This document shows positions 41,110 through 50,018 of a stretch of 64,000 bases of DNA, piece after piece. The first letter of the stretch is position 1. Every line of letters starts with the position of its first letter. The stretch comes from Nonomuraea guangzhouensis (lineage in GTDB: Bacteria > Actinomycetota > Actinomycetes > Streptosporangiales > Streptosporangiaceae): assembly GCF_019396345.1 (NCBI RefSeq), contig NZ_JAHKRM010000006.1, forward strand, positions 310,001-374,000, written 5' to 3'. The translations under genes were made by a program, and so were the position numbers. The notes below the pieces were generated by a model that worked only from the letters and a program-made list of their open reading frames with translations, searched no databases and had not been told where the DNA came from.

Positions 41110-41612
41110 GACCGCTGCTGCTGCTCGACGTCGACGGTGTGCTCAACCCGTTCAGGCGGCCCACACCCGACTTCCGCCGGTACGAGTGCAAGGTCGGCGA
41201 AGAGGTCTACACCGTGCACCTCAACCCCAGGCACGGCACCAGGCTGCTGGAGCTGGCCCTGGTCACCGGTGCCGAGCTGGTCTGGGCGACGACCTGGGAA
41301 CAGCACGCCAACGAGTGGATCGGGCCCCGGATCGGCCTGCCGGAGCTGCCCGTCATACCCATGGGGCCGGACCAGGGCGGCTCGTACGGCGAGATGTTCA
41401 AGACGCCGCATGTGGCGGCCTATGTCGAGCGCAGGCCGTTCGTCTGGTTCGACGACCAGGTGTGGCTGGAGGACGAGGAGTACCTCAGGGGCACTCAGGG
41501 TCTCGATGATTTCCTGCTCATTCATGTCGACCCGAGAGAGGGCCTGACCAGCCGACATCTCGCCCAGGCGCACGAGTGGCTGACCCTCTCAGGGTTTTCT
41601 CGGGGTTCCTAG
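41106..41612 (+). CDS. HAD-superfamily small hydrolase
   Basis: A 168-residue protein beginning MRPLLLLDVDGVLNPF, the DxDG nucleophile motif I of HAD phosphatases; WATTWEQHANEW and WFDDQVWLEDEEY supply the other segments, with the DD acidic pair. No cap domain is obvious. It is coupled to the AraC gene; substrate unknown. Confidence 0.8.
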   Translation: MRPLLLLDVDGVLNPFRRPTPDFRRYECKVGEEVYTVHLNPRHGTRLLELALVTGAELVWATTWEQHANEWIGPRIGLPELPVIPMGPDQGGSYGEMFKTPHVAAYVERRPFVWFDDQVWLEDEEYLRGTQGLDDFLLIHVDPREGLTSRHLAQAHEWLTLSGFSRGS

Positions 41613-41672
41613 TGGGATATCTCCTGCCTGACGGTCCGTTTCTCAGGTAGGTGCAACCAACGGAGGAACACG

Positions 41673-41855
41673 ATGTACCGCTCACGAGAGCACAGAATCC
41701 TGGCCGGCGTCTGCGGCGGTCTCGCCGACAAGATGGGCCTGCCGCCCACCCTCGTCCGGATCCTCTGGCTGCTGCTGTCGCTCATCCCCGGCCCGCTCTG
41801 GGTGGTCTACGTGGCGATGTGGATCCTGGTCCCCGAGGAGCCGAAGCGCTACTAG
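41673..41855 (+). CDS. PspC-domain small membrane protein
   Basis: A 60-residue protein that is little more than a PspC domain: RILAGVCGGLADKMGLPPTLVRILW and a hydrophobic C-terminal helix, ending in PKRY. Full-length PspC proteins usually have extra domains and sense membrane stress. CGGAGGA lies close upstream of ATG 41673, a strong ribosome site. It lies 20 bp before lipB and could be co-transcribed. Confidence 0.9.
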   Translation: MYRSREHRILAGVCGGLADKMGLPPTLVRILWLLLSLIPGPLWVVYVAMWILVPEEPKRY

Positions 41856-41875
41856 GGCGACCTATCCTGGAACGC

Positions 41876-42511
41876 ATGAGGGCAAGGCCGCTGACACTCG
41901 TCCAGGATGAGCTCGTCGATTACGACAAGGCGATGGAGCGCATGACCGACCTCGTCGGTGAGCGCCAACGGGACGAGCGGCCGGACACGCTCTGGCTGCT
42001 GAGTCACCCATCGGTCTACACGATCGGCCGCCGCACGCCGGTGACTCACCTGCCCGACCCGTCGCGTGGCATCCCCGTGGTCGAGACCGGCCGCGGGGGC
42101 CAGCTCACCTACCACGGCCCCGGCCAGCTCGTCGGCTACCTCATCGTCAAGCTGGGCGAGGACGAGGGCATCGTCGACTATGTGCGGGAGGTGGAGCTCC
42201 GGCTGGTCGAGGCGCTGGGCGTGCTGGGCCTGCCCGCGGAGCGCCGCGACACCCCGCCCGGGTCCGAGTTGCTGACCGGCGTCTGGACGTCCGAGACGGG
42301 GCGCAAGGTCGTGTCCATCGGCATGAGGCAGAGCCGTGGCGTCACCAGCCACGGCTTCGCGCTCAACGTCGACGGCGACCTGGAGCCGTGGCACTGGGCC
42401 GTCGCCTGCGGCATGCCCGACGTGGACATGACCTCACTCAAGAGAGAGCTCGAGGCCACGTCGATGGACACCGTCCGCTCGGCCGTGGCCACGGCTTTCG
42501 AGGCGTCCTAA
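41876..42511 (+). CDS. lipB: Octanoyl-[acyl-carrier-protein]:protein N-octanoyltransferase
   Basis: Transfers octanoyl from ACP to lipoyl domains, the first step of lipoate assembly. RGGQLTYHGPGQLVGY, KVVSIGMRQSRGVTSHGFALNV (catalytic Lys) and VACGM (catalytic Cys) are all present. At 211 residues it has normal length. ATG 41876 fits the family N-terminus. Its stop overlaps the convergent permease gene by 4 bp; lipA is not adjacent. Confidence 0.96.
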   Translation: MRARPLTLVQDELVDYDKAMERMTDLVGERQRDERPDTLWLLSHPSVYTIGRRTPVTHLPDPSRGIPVVETGRGGQLTYHGPGQLVGYLIVKLGEDEGIVDYVREVELRLVEALGVLGLPAERRDTPPGSELLTGVWTSETGRKVVSIGMRQSRGVTSHGFALNVDGDLEPWHWAVACGMPDVDMTSLKRELEATSMDTVRSAVATAFEAS

Positions 42512-44037
42512 GGCATCGGCAGTTCGTCGACCGTCCTGCGTGGCCCGGTGAACCAGTGCTTGGCCGACAGCGTCCACCACAGGGCGATGCCGATCAGTAC
42601 GACACCGACCAGGACCGGCGCGTAGTTCACGTCCGTCCAGGTGAAGTTCTCGTTGCCCGGGATCGCCGAGGGCTTGATCGGCATGATGAAGTAGATCGAG
42701 ATGATCACGATCTCAACACAGGCGATCCAGCACATGACCCGATATTTCCGGCCAAGCGTCCACGGGCCCGGCCGGAACTTGTCGCCCATCCGCAGCCGCA
42801 GCCAGATCGGGATGAGGAACGCCAGGTAGAGCCCGATGACCGCGATCGACACGACGGCGAGGAAGGCCACCGGAGTGGTCGAGCCCGGCGGCGCCCAGAG
42901 CGCGGGCAGCGTGATCAGCGCGGCCACCACGCAGCCCGCGAGGATCGCGTTGACCGGCGTGCGGTTGCGGTCGACCTTGGACCACAGCCGCCAGCCAGGC
43001 ACGGCACCGTCTCGCGAGAACGCGTAGGTCATCCGCGACATCGAGGTCACGCAGCTCATCCCGCAGAAGAACTGGCCGATCGTGGAGATCGCGAAGATCG
43101 CGGTGGCCAGCGGTGAGGAGAGCGCGGTCTCGAAGATGGCGCCCACGAAGCCGCCCTGCTTGTTGATCTCGTCCACGTTCGTCGCGGCGAACAGGAACGC
43201 CAGCAGCAGGATCCAGCCGCCGATCGCCGAGTAGAAGATCGACTGCCAGAGTCCGCGGGCCGCCGCCGTGGAGGCGCCCTGCGTCTCCTCCGACACGTGC
43301 GCGCAGGCGTCGAAGCCGGTGATCGTGTACTGCGTGAGCAGGAAGCCCAGCGGCAGCACGTAGAACCAGAACGGTATGCCGCCCTCGCCGCTGCCGAAGC
43401 CGGAGTTGTTGATGGTGTCGGTGAAGACGAAGCCGACCGTCTGGTGGTGGGACGGGGCGAAGATCAGGATCGCCACCACGATCGCGGCACCCGCCACGTG
43501 CCACCAGACCGAGATGTTCTGCAGCAGCGAGATGAGCCGGTGGCTGTAGATGTTGATCAGCGCGTGCAGCACCAGAACGATCACGAACAGCAGGAACGCG
43601 TTCCCCAGCGAGGCCTCCCAGCCGCCGCCGGTGAGCCGGTTGATGGTGATGTTCAGGAACGTGGCGCAGCCGTAGTCGACCGACGCGGTGACCGCGATGA
43701 GGCCGATCAGGTTGAGCCAGCCGGTGAACCAGCCGTGGATCGGCTTGCCCATGGTGGCGGCCCACCAGTAGATGCCGCCGGCGGTCGGGTACGCGGAGAC
43801 CAGCTCCGACATACAGAGACCGATGATCAGGATGAAGATGGAGATCAGCGGCCAGCCCCAGGAGATGGCGATGGGGCCGCCGTTGTTCCAGGCCTGGCCG
43901 AACGTGGTGAAGCAGCCGGCGAGGATCGAGATGATGGAGAAGGAGATGGCGAAGTTGGAGAAACCGCTCCAGGTCCTCGCCAGCTCTTGCTTGTAACCGA
44001 GCTCGGCGAGGCGCTTGGAATCCTCTTCTGTGGTCAT
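42508..44037 (-). CDS. APC-family amino acid permease
   Basis: A 509-residue transporter with about 12 hydrophobic segments. The N-terminus SKRLAELGYKQEL and FSNFAISFSIISILAG match GABA/amino-acid permeases (BAT1-like group); SELVSAYPTAGGIYWW is the consensus APC motif. SEETQGASTAAARGLW is a further family segment. Substrate unknown. A DasR/GntR-type palindrome 48-65 bp upstream suggests repression by a GntR-family protein and nitrogen-related regulation. Confidence 0.9.
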   Translation of the reverse strand: MTTEEDSKRLAELGYKQELARTWSGFSNFAISFSIISILAGCFTTFGQAWNNGGPIAISWGWPLISIFILIIGLCMSELVSAYPTAGGIYWWAATMGKPIHGWFTGWLNLIGLIAVTASVDYGCATFLNITINRLTGGGWEASLGNAFLLFVIVLVLHALINIYSHRLISLLQNISVWWHVAGAAIVVAILIFAPSHHQTVGFVFTDTINNSGFGSGEGGIPFWFYVLPLGFLLTQYTITGFDACAHVSEETQGASTAAARGLWQSIFYSAIGGWILLLAFLFAATNVDEINKQGGFVGAIFETALSSPLATAIFAISTIGQFFCGMSCVTSMSRMTYAFSRDGAVPGWRLWSKVDRNRTPVNAILAGCVVAALITLPALWAPPGSTTPVAFLAVVSIAVIGLYLAFLIPIWLRLRMGDKFRPGPWTLGRKYRVMCWIACVEIVIISIYFIMPIKPSAIPGNENFTWTDVNYAPVLVGVVLIGIALWWTLSAKHWFTGPRRTVDELPMP

Positions 44038-44084
44038 TGAGGTCTCCCTGGGGGGTATGTGAAGGAGGGGACTCTCTGGGTATT

Positions 44085-44102
44085 TGGTCTAGGTCTAGAC
44101 CA
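44085..44102. promoter_or_regulatory. GntR/DasR-type operator upstream of permease
   Basis: TGGTCTAG (44085-44092) is perfectly inverted as CTAGACCA (44095-44102) with a 2-base centre. The half-sites are those of DasR-like (dre) elements, whose usual form is TGGTCTAGACCA; here the core is split by GT. It lies 48 bp upstream of the permease ATG in the likely promoter. Confidence 0.7.
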
Positions 44103-44159
44103 TTTCCAGCTCACAGGCAAGGCGTTACAGCCGAGTTTCGTCCTGGTAAGGACCGTTCT

Positions 44160-44510
44160 TTACCTAAATCGGCACCACAGGTGCACCGCACCCGCGACCG
44201 TGGCCCCCACGGCGTACCAGAACAGGTCGGGCGGGTTGAAGGTGCTGCCCAGCAGCGGCCGGAGCAGCGGCGGGATCTCCCAGAGCTGGGCGAACTCGAT
44301 CGCCCAGCTCAGCCCGGCCGCCCCCAGCGCCGCCCACACCGGCCGGACGCGCGGCAGGACGAGCACGATGAGCAGGTAGATCAGGACCGTGTAGAGCGCG
44401 TCGCCCGCGTATTTGGCGAACGGGCCGTCCCACAGCAGTCGCACCCCCAGCCCGGCCACGACGGTGACGACGGCGGCGGCGAGTACGGGCCAGCGAGGCA
44501 TTTCGCTCAC
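44160..44510 (-). CDS. DUF2809-type small membrane protein
   Basis: A 116-residue hydrophobic protein with about four helices. Segments GDALYTVLIYLLIVLVLPR, LGAAGLSWAIEFAQLWEIP and STFNPPDLFWYAVGATVAG match the DUF2809 family. Function unknown. It diverges from the ABC-F gene by 19 bp. Confidence 0.83.
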   Translation of the reverse strand: MSEMPRWPVLAAAVVTVVAGLGVRLLWDGPFAKYAGDALYTVLIYLLIVLVLPRVRPVWAALGAAGLSWAIEFAQLWEIPPLLRPLLGSTFNPPDLFWYAVGATVAGAVHLWCRFR

Positions 44511-44529
44511 GTTAGTAGCATCGATCTAC

Positions 44530-46158
44530 ATGAGCGCGACGATGGTGGTGAAGGACCTCGCGGCGGGGCACGGCGAGCGGGTCCTGTTCTCGGGCCTCGA
44601 CCTGGTGGTGGCCCCCGGTGACGTCATCGGGCTCGTGGGGGCCAACGGGGCGGGCAAGTCCACGCTGCTGCGCCTGCTGGCCGGGCTCGACCGGGCCGAG
44701 GAGGGTTCGATCCGGCTCAGCCCGGCGACGGCCACGGTCGGCCATCTGCCGCAGGAGCCGGAGCGCCGCCCCGGTGAGACGGTCGCGCGGTTCCTGGCCA
44801 GGCGCACCGGCGTCGAGCGGGCCCAGCGGGAGCTCGACGAGGCCACCCAGGGCCTGGTCGATGAGCGGCCGGGCGCCGACGACGACTACAGCGTCGCGCT
44901 GGAGCGCTGGCTCGCGCTCGGCGGCGCCGATCTGGACGAGCGGGCGGCGGAGATCGGGCTGCCGGTGGACCTGGAGCAGCCCATGACCTCGCTGTCCGGC
45001 GGCCAGGCGGCCCGAGCGGGGCTGGCCTCGCTGCTGCTCAGCCGCTATGACCTGTTCCTGCTCGACGAGCCGACCAACGACCTCGACCTTGACGGGCTCG
45101 ACCGGCTGGAGGGCTTCGTCCACGGCCTGCGGGCCGGCACGGTGGTGGTCAGCCACGACCGCGAGTTCCTGGCCAGGACCGTCACCAAGGTGCTGGAGCT
45201 CGATCTGGCCCAGCAGCAGATCCACTTGTACGGGGGCGGCTACCAGGCCTACCTGGACGAGCGCGAGGTGGCCAGGCGGCACGCCCGCGAGCGGTACGAG
45301 GAGTACGCCGACACCCGCGCCCAGCTGGAGTCCCGGGCCAGGACACAACGGGCCTGGATGGAGAAGGGCGTCAGGAACGCCCGGCGCAAGGCACCCGACA
45401 ACGACAAGATCGGCCGCAACACCCGCATCGAGACGACCGAGAAGCAGGCCGCCAAGGCCCGCCAGTCGGAGAAGCTCATCGAGCGCCTCGAGGTGGTCGA
45501 GGAGCCGCGTAAGGAGTGGGAGCTGCGGATGGAGATCGCCGCCGCGCCTCGTTCCGGAGCGGTGGTGGCCACGCTGCGCGGCGCGGTGGTCAGGAGGGGC
45601 GCGTTCACGCTCGGGCCGGTCGATCTGGAGATCGGCTGGGCCGAGCGGGTGGCGATCACCGGGTCCAACGGCGCGGGCAAGACGACACTGCTGGCCGCGC
45701 TGCTCGGGCGCACCCCGCTCGACGAGGGGCACGCCACGCTCGGTCCTGGCGTGGTGGTCGGCGAGGTGGACCAGGTCAGAGGGCTGTTCGAGGGCGAGGA
45801 GCCGCTGCTTGACGCCTTCGCCGCGCAGACGCCGGAGCTGCCGCCCGCCGAGGTGCGGACGCTGCTGGCGAAGTTCGGGCTGCGGGCCGCGCACGTGCTG
45901 CGGCCCGCCGACACGCTGTCACCCGGCGAGCGTACCCGCGCGGCGCTCGCCTTGTTGCAGGCCAGAGGCGTTAATCTGCTGGTGCTGGACGAACCGACGA
46001 ACCATCTCGACCTGCCCGCGATCGAGCAACTGGAGTCGGCCCTGTCGAGCTACCCTGGCACGCTGCTGCTGGTCACCCACGATCGGCGGATGCTCGACGC
46101 CGTACACGTGGATCGCCGCCTGAGCGTGAGCGACGGGACGGTCCTTGAGCGCCGCTGA
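44530..46158 (+). CDS. ABC-F family ATPase
   Basis: A 542-residue soluble protein with two ATPase domains and no membrane segment: Walker A GANGAGKST and GSNGAGKTT, signatures LSGGQAARAGL and LSPGERTRAAL, Walker B LFLLDEPTNDLD and LLVLDEPTNHLD. The inter-domain linker (about residues 245-320) is long and charged with coiled-coil character. ABC-F proteins bind ribosomes at the E site; some protect against antibiotics. Which group this belongs to cannot be told from sequence alone. ATG 44530 starts the canonical domain. Confidence 0.9.
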   Translation: MSATMVVKDLAAGHGERVLFSGLDLVVAPGDVIGLVGANGAGKSTLLRLLAGLDRAEEGSIRLSPATATVGHLPQEPERRPGETVARFLARRTGVERAQRELDEATQGLVDERPGADDDYSVALERWLALGGADLDERAAEIGLPVDLEQPMTSLSGGQAARAGLASLLLSRYDLFLLDEPTNDLDLDGLDRLEGFVHGLRAGTVVVSHDREFLARTVTKVLELDLAQQQIHLYGGGYQAYLDEREVARRHARERYEEYADTRAQLESRARTQRAWMEKGVRNARRKAPDNDKIGRNTRIETTEKQAAKARQSEKLIERLEVVEEPRKEWELRMEIAAAPRSGAVVATLRGAVVRRGAFTLGPVDLEIGWAERVAITGSNGAGKTTLLAALLGRTPLDEGHATLGPGVVVGEVDQVRGLFEGEEPLLDAFAAQTPELPPAEVRTLLAKFGLRAAHVLRPADTLSPGERTRAALALLQARGVNLLVLDEPTNHLDLPAIEQLESALSSYPGTLLLVTHDRRMLDAVHVDRRLSVSDGTVLERR

Positions 46159-46276
46159 AAATTTACACCGCTCAAGGAAACGAAGGTGAAACAATTTTCC
46201 GTCACTCGTTGACACGCGGTGTTCGTATGGTGTGCCTTCGTCTACACAGGAAACCCCCGCCTGAAGGTGAGGCACA

Positions 46277-48088
46277 ATGAGGAAATGGTTCGCACGCCTG
46301 GCTCTGCTGGGCGTAGCGGTATTAGTTGCAGGTCAGGGCCAGGCGGCCCAAGCTGCTGAGCCGGCAGCGGGGAAGAAGATCGTTCGCATCGGTGCCACGC
46401 AGTCGGTGGACTCGATGAACCCCTTCCTGGCGGTCAGGCTCGTCTCGTCGGCGATCCAGCGGGAGATGTACAGCTTCCTGACCACGCCCGACCCCAAGAC
46501 GCTGCAGCCCAGCCCGGACCTGGCCGAGTCGTGGACGACCTCGCCCGACGGGCTCACGTGGACGTTCAAGATCCGCAGCACCAAGTGGTCCGACGGCCAG
46601 CCTGTCACCGCCGAGGACGCGGCCTGGACGTTCAACAAGGTCATGACCGACGACGCCGCGAAGACCGCCAACGGTCCGGCCGTCGAGAACTTCGAGAGCG
46701 TCACCGCCAACGGCCAGGACCTGGTCATCAAGACCAAGGCGCCGCAGGCGTCCATGCTGGAGAACCCGATCCCGATCATGCCCAAGCATGTCTGGGAGAA
46801 GGTCACCGACATCGCCAAGTACGAGGCCGACGTCTACCCGGCCGTGGGCAGCGGACCGTACATCGCGGTCGAGCAGAAGAAGGACCAGTACGTCAAGCTC
46901 AAGGCCAACCCCGACTACTGGCGGGGCAAGCCCAAGATCGACGAACTGCAGTTCATCTTCTATGACAACCCGCAGGCCGCCATCGCGGGCCTGAAGAAGG
47001 GTGACATCGACCTGATCGGCCGCATGACGCCGCCGGACTTCGAGTCGATCAAGGGCGACCCCAACATCGAGCAGTGGAACACCCAGGGCCGCCGCGCCGC
47101 GTACCTGGAGGTCAACCCCGGCGCCACCACCACGGACAACAAGCCTGTCGGCGACGGTCACCCCGCGCTGAAGGACCCGAAGGTGCGCACCGCGCTGCAC
47201 TACGCGATCGACAAGCAGAAGCTGGCCGACGAGGTGCAGAGCGGCCTGGCCAAGCCGGCCGACGGCTCGATCATCCCGCCGCTGTACAAGGAGTTCTTCT
47301 GGGAGGCCACGGGCGACCAGAAGGTCACCTACGACGTCGCCAAGGCCAACAAGATCCTCGATGACGCCGGCTACAAGAAGGGCGCCGACGGCGTCCGTAC
47401 GATGCCCGACGGCAAGAAGAAGCTGGAGTTCCGCTTCAGCATCCACACCGACACCCCGATCGAGGACAAGCTCGCCGAATACCTGACGGGCTTCTTCAAG
47501 GAGATCGGCGTCACGCTGACCACGGTGAAGCTCGACTCCAGCAAGTTCAGCGAGCAGACGGGCGTCACCGGTCTGTACGACATCGCGATCAGCGGCTGGT
47601 CGGTCAACCCCGACCCCGAGGAGGTCCTGGCCACGCACCTGTGCAGCCGCCGGCCCACCGCGGCGGGCGAGGGCGGTGGCACCGAGTCGTTCTACTGCGA
47701 CCCGACCTACGAGAAGCTCTACCAGGAGCAGCTCAAGGAGCTCGACCGGGCCAAGCGCGTCGAGATCATCAAGAAGATGCAGGAGCGTCTCTACACCGAC
47801 GCTCCGGTGATCGCGATCTACTACCCGAACGACCTCGAGGGCTACCGCAAGGACCGGATCACCAGTGTCACCCCGGTCCCCGAGGACAAGGGACTGATCT
47901 ACGGCGGCAGCAGCGGCTACCCGTTCTACGCCATGGACGTCAAGGCCACCGCCACGGCGGGGTCCGCGGCCGGCGGCGGCTCCAACACCGGCCTCATCGC
48001 CGGCGTGGTCGGCGGTGTCGTGGTCATCGGCCTCGCCGCGTTCTTCCTGACCCGGCGGCGTAAGAGCGTCGCCGACGAGCGCGAATGA
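46277..48088 (+). CDS. Solute-binding protein, family 5, with C-terminal membrane anchor
   Basis: A 603-residue peptide-type binding protein. A Sec signal is evident (MRKWFARLALLGVAVLV, cleavage near the AQAAE at 26-27) but no lipobox cysteine is present. SBP_bac_5 segments: SMNPFLAVRLVSS, SDGQPVTAEDAAWTF and DPKVRTALHYAIDK. Uniquely, a Ser/Gly linker and a hydrophobic stretch GLIAGVVGGVVVIGLAAFFL near residue 572 precede TRRRKS, a stop-transfer pattern. The protein would thus be anchored by its C-terminus. A TTGACA hexamer lies at 46209-46214 without an obvious -10 box. Confidence 0.92.
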   Translation: MRKWFARLALLGVAVLVAGQGQAAQAAEPAAGKKIVRIGATQSVDSMNPFLAVRLVSSAIQREMYSFLTTPDPKTLQPSPDLAESWTTSPDGLTWTFKIRSTKWSDGQPVTAEDAAWTFNKVMTDDAAKTANGPAVENFESVTANGQDLVIKTKAPQASMLENPIPIMPKHVWEKVTDIAKYEADVYPAVGSGPYIAVEQKKDQYVKLKANPDYWRGKPKIDELQFIFYDNPQAAIAGLKKGDIDLIGRMTPPDFESIKGDPNIEQWNTQGRRAAYLEVNPGATTTDNKPVGDGHPALKDPKVRTALHYAIDKQKLADEVQSGLAKPADGSIIPPLYKEFFWEATGDQKVTYDVAKANKILDDAGYKKGADGVRTMPDGKKKLEFRFSIHTDTPIEDKLAEYLTGFFKEIGVTLTTVKLDSSKFSEQTGVTGLYDIAISGWSVNPDPEEVLATHLCSRRPTAAGEGGGTESFYCDPTYEKLYQEQLKELDRAKRVEIIKKMQERLYTDAPVIAIYYPNDLEGYRKDRITSVTPVPEDKGLIYGGSSGYPFYAMDVKATATAGSAAGGGSNTGLIAGVVGGVVVIGLAAFFLTRRRKSVADERE

Positions 48089-49137
48089 CAACTCCGCTCG
48101 AAGCGGCAGAGCCCGCCGTCCAGGCGGCGGGCTCTGGTGACGACCGCCCCGCCTACCGCGGCACGCTGAAGTACGCGCTGTCGAAGGTCGGCGGGGCGTT
48201 GTTCAGCATCGCCATGGTGATCATCGGCACGTTCTTCGTGTTCCGGCTGCTGCCCGGCGACCCCGTGCGTAACCTCGCGCAGGGCCGCAACATGACCCCG
48301 ACGCAGCTCGCCCTGGAACGACACCGGCTCGGCCTGGACAAGTCACTGATCGACCAGTTCTTCGACTTCGTCGGCAAGACGCTCCACCTCGACCTGGGCA
48401 CCTCCTACGAGTACAAGCGGCCGGTCCTCGACCTCATCGGCGAGCGGTTCCCCGCGACGCTGCTGCTCGCGGGCGGCGGCCTGGTCATCGCGGTCAGCCT
48501 CGGGATCTGGCAGGGCCAGCGGGCCGGATGGCGGCGCGGCAGCCGCTTCGACCAGATCTCCACGGGCGTCTCGCTGGTGCTGTGGTCCATGCCGACGTTC
48601 TGGCTGGGGCTGCTCCTGCTCATGGTGTTCGGCGTCGGGATCGGGCCGATTCCCGGCCTCTTCCCGACCCGGGGCATCGAGAGCGTGGACGCGCCCGACG
48701 GCTTCGCCTACGTGCTCGACGTGGGCATGCACATGGTGCTGCCGTGCCTGACCCTGGTGGCCGTGGTCTACGCCCAATACCTGCTGGTCATGCGGTCGTC
48801 GCTGCTGGAGGAGGTGGGCCAGGACTACGTGAACGTGGCCCGCGCCAAGGGCCTGCGCGACGAGGAGGTACGGCGGCGCCACGCGGTCCCCAACGCGCTG
48901 CTGCCCACGGTGACCCTGGTGTTCATGCGCATCGGCTTCGTGGTCGGCGGCGCGGTCACCGTCGAGACCATCTACAGCTGGCCCGGGCTCGGGCAGCTGT
49001 TCTACGAGGCGATCAGGGTGCCTGACTTCACACTCATGCAGGGCACGTTCATGCTGATCACCGTGTCGGTGATCCTCATGAACACGCTGGCCGACGTGGT
49101 CTACCACATCATCGACCCGAGGGTGAGGTCGGCATGA
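48085..49137 (+). CDS. ABC importer permease (DppB-like)
   Basis: A 350-residue permease with a 30-residue charged N-terminal extension before the first helix. RLLPGDPVRNLAQGRNMTP is typical of DppB, and the EAA loop is EEVGQDYVNVARAKGLRDEEVRRRHAVPN near residues 245-273. It overlaps the binding-protein gene and the next permease by 4 bp each. Confidence 0.93.
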   Translation: MTTPLEAAEPAVQAAGSGDDRPAYRGTLKYALSKVGGALFSIAMVIIGTFFVFRLLPGDPVRNLAQGRNMTPTQLALERHRLGLDKSLIDQFFDFVGKTLHLDLGTSYEYKRPVLDLIGERFPATLLLAGGGLVIAVSLGIWQGQRAGWRRGSRFDQISTGVSLVLWSMPTFWLGLLLLMVFGVGIGPIPGLFPTRGIESVDAPDGFAYVLDVGMHMVLPCLTLVAVVYAQYLLVMRSSLLEEVGQDYVNVARAKGLRDEEVRRRHAVPNALLPTVTLVFMRIGFVVGGAVTVETIYSWPGLGQLFYEAIRVPDFTLMQGTFMLITVSVILMNTLADVVYHIIDPRVRSA

Positions 49138-50018
49138 CCTCCGTCGCCGCGTCCCGTAGACGGCTGGCACTCGGCCGCTTCTGGGGGAGCTTCCGTCAGG
49201 AGCGGGCCGGGATGGCCGGGCTGGTGGTGCTGGTCATCGCGGTCCTGCTGGCCCTGGTCGCGCCGCTGTTCATCGATGACGGCGTGACCAGCGTGGTGAG
49301 CGGCACGGCCGCCAAGTGGGCGGCGCCCAGCCTCGCGGAGCCGTTCGGCACCGACGAGTCCGGCCGGTCCATCCTGCTGATGGTCTGGTGGGGCTCCCGC
49401 ACCTCGCTGCTCATCGGCTTCCTCGCCGCCCTGCTGAGCATCGTGATCGGCATGGTCGTGGGCATCGCCGCCGGGCACTTCCGCGGCTGGATCGGGGCCG
49501 CGCTCATGCGGGTCACCGACTGGTTCCTGGTGCTGCCCTCGCTGATCACGGCGCTGGTGCTGGCGGCCATCCTGGGCGGCAGCACGGCCACGATCATCGT
49601 GGCCATCGGCATCACCACCTGGCCGTCCACCGCCCGGCTGATCAGGTCTCAGACGCTGTCCGTGGAGGCCAGGCCGTACATCGAGCGGTCGAAGGCGCTC
49701 GGCGGCGGGCACTGGCACATCACCACGCGGCACGTGCTGCCGAACGTGGCGCCGCTGCTGCTCGCCAGCACCACGCTGGAGGTCGCCAGCGCGATCGTCA
49801 CCGAGTCCACGCTGGCCTTCCTCGGTGTCAGCTCGAACAAGACCTCCTGGGGCACGATGCTGCGCGCGTCCTACGACTTCGGCGCCGCCACCCAAGGCGC
49901 GTGGTGGTACATCCTCATCCCCGGCCTGTGCATCCTCGCCGTCGTCATGGCGTTCACGCTGGTGGGACGCGCACTGGAGGCCGTGCTCAACCCGCGGCTC
50001 AGGAAGGCGGGCGCATGA
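49134..50018 (+). CDS. ABC importer permease (DppC-like)
   Basis: A 294-residue permease. EPFGTDESGRSILLMVWWGSRTSL is the DppC hallmark with a typical N-terminal helix; the EAA loop reads SVEARPYIERSKALGGGHWHITTRHVLPN. The gene overlaps both neighbours by 4 bp. Confidence 0.93.
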   Translation: MTSVAASRRRLALGRFWGSFRQERAGMAGLVVLVIAVLLALVAPLFIDDGVTSVVSGTAAKWAAPSLAEPFGTDESGRSILLMVWWGSRTSLLIGFLAALLSIVIGMVVGIAAGHFRGWIGAALMRVTDWFLVLPSLITALVLAAILGGSTATIIVAIGITTWPSTARLIRSQTLSVEARPYIERSKALGGGHWHITTRHVLPNVAPLLLASTTLEVASAIVTESTLAFLGVSSNKTSWGTMLRASYDFGAATQGAWWYILIPGLCILAVVMAFTLVGRALEAVLNPRLRKAGA

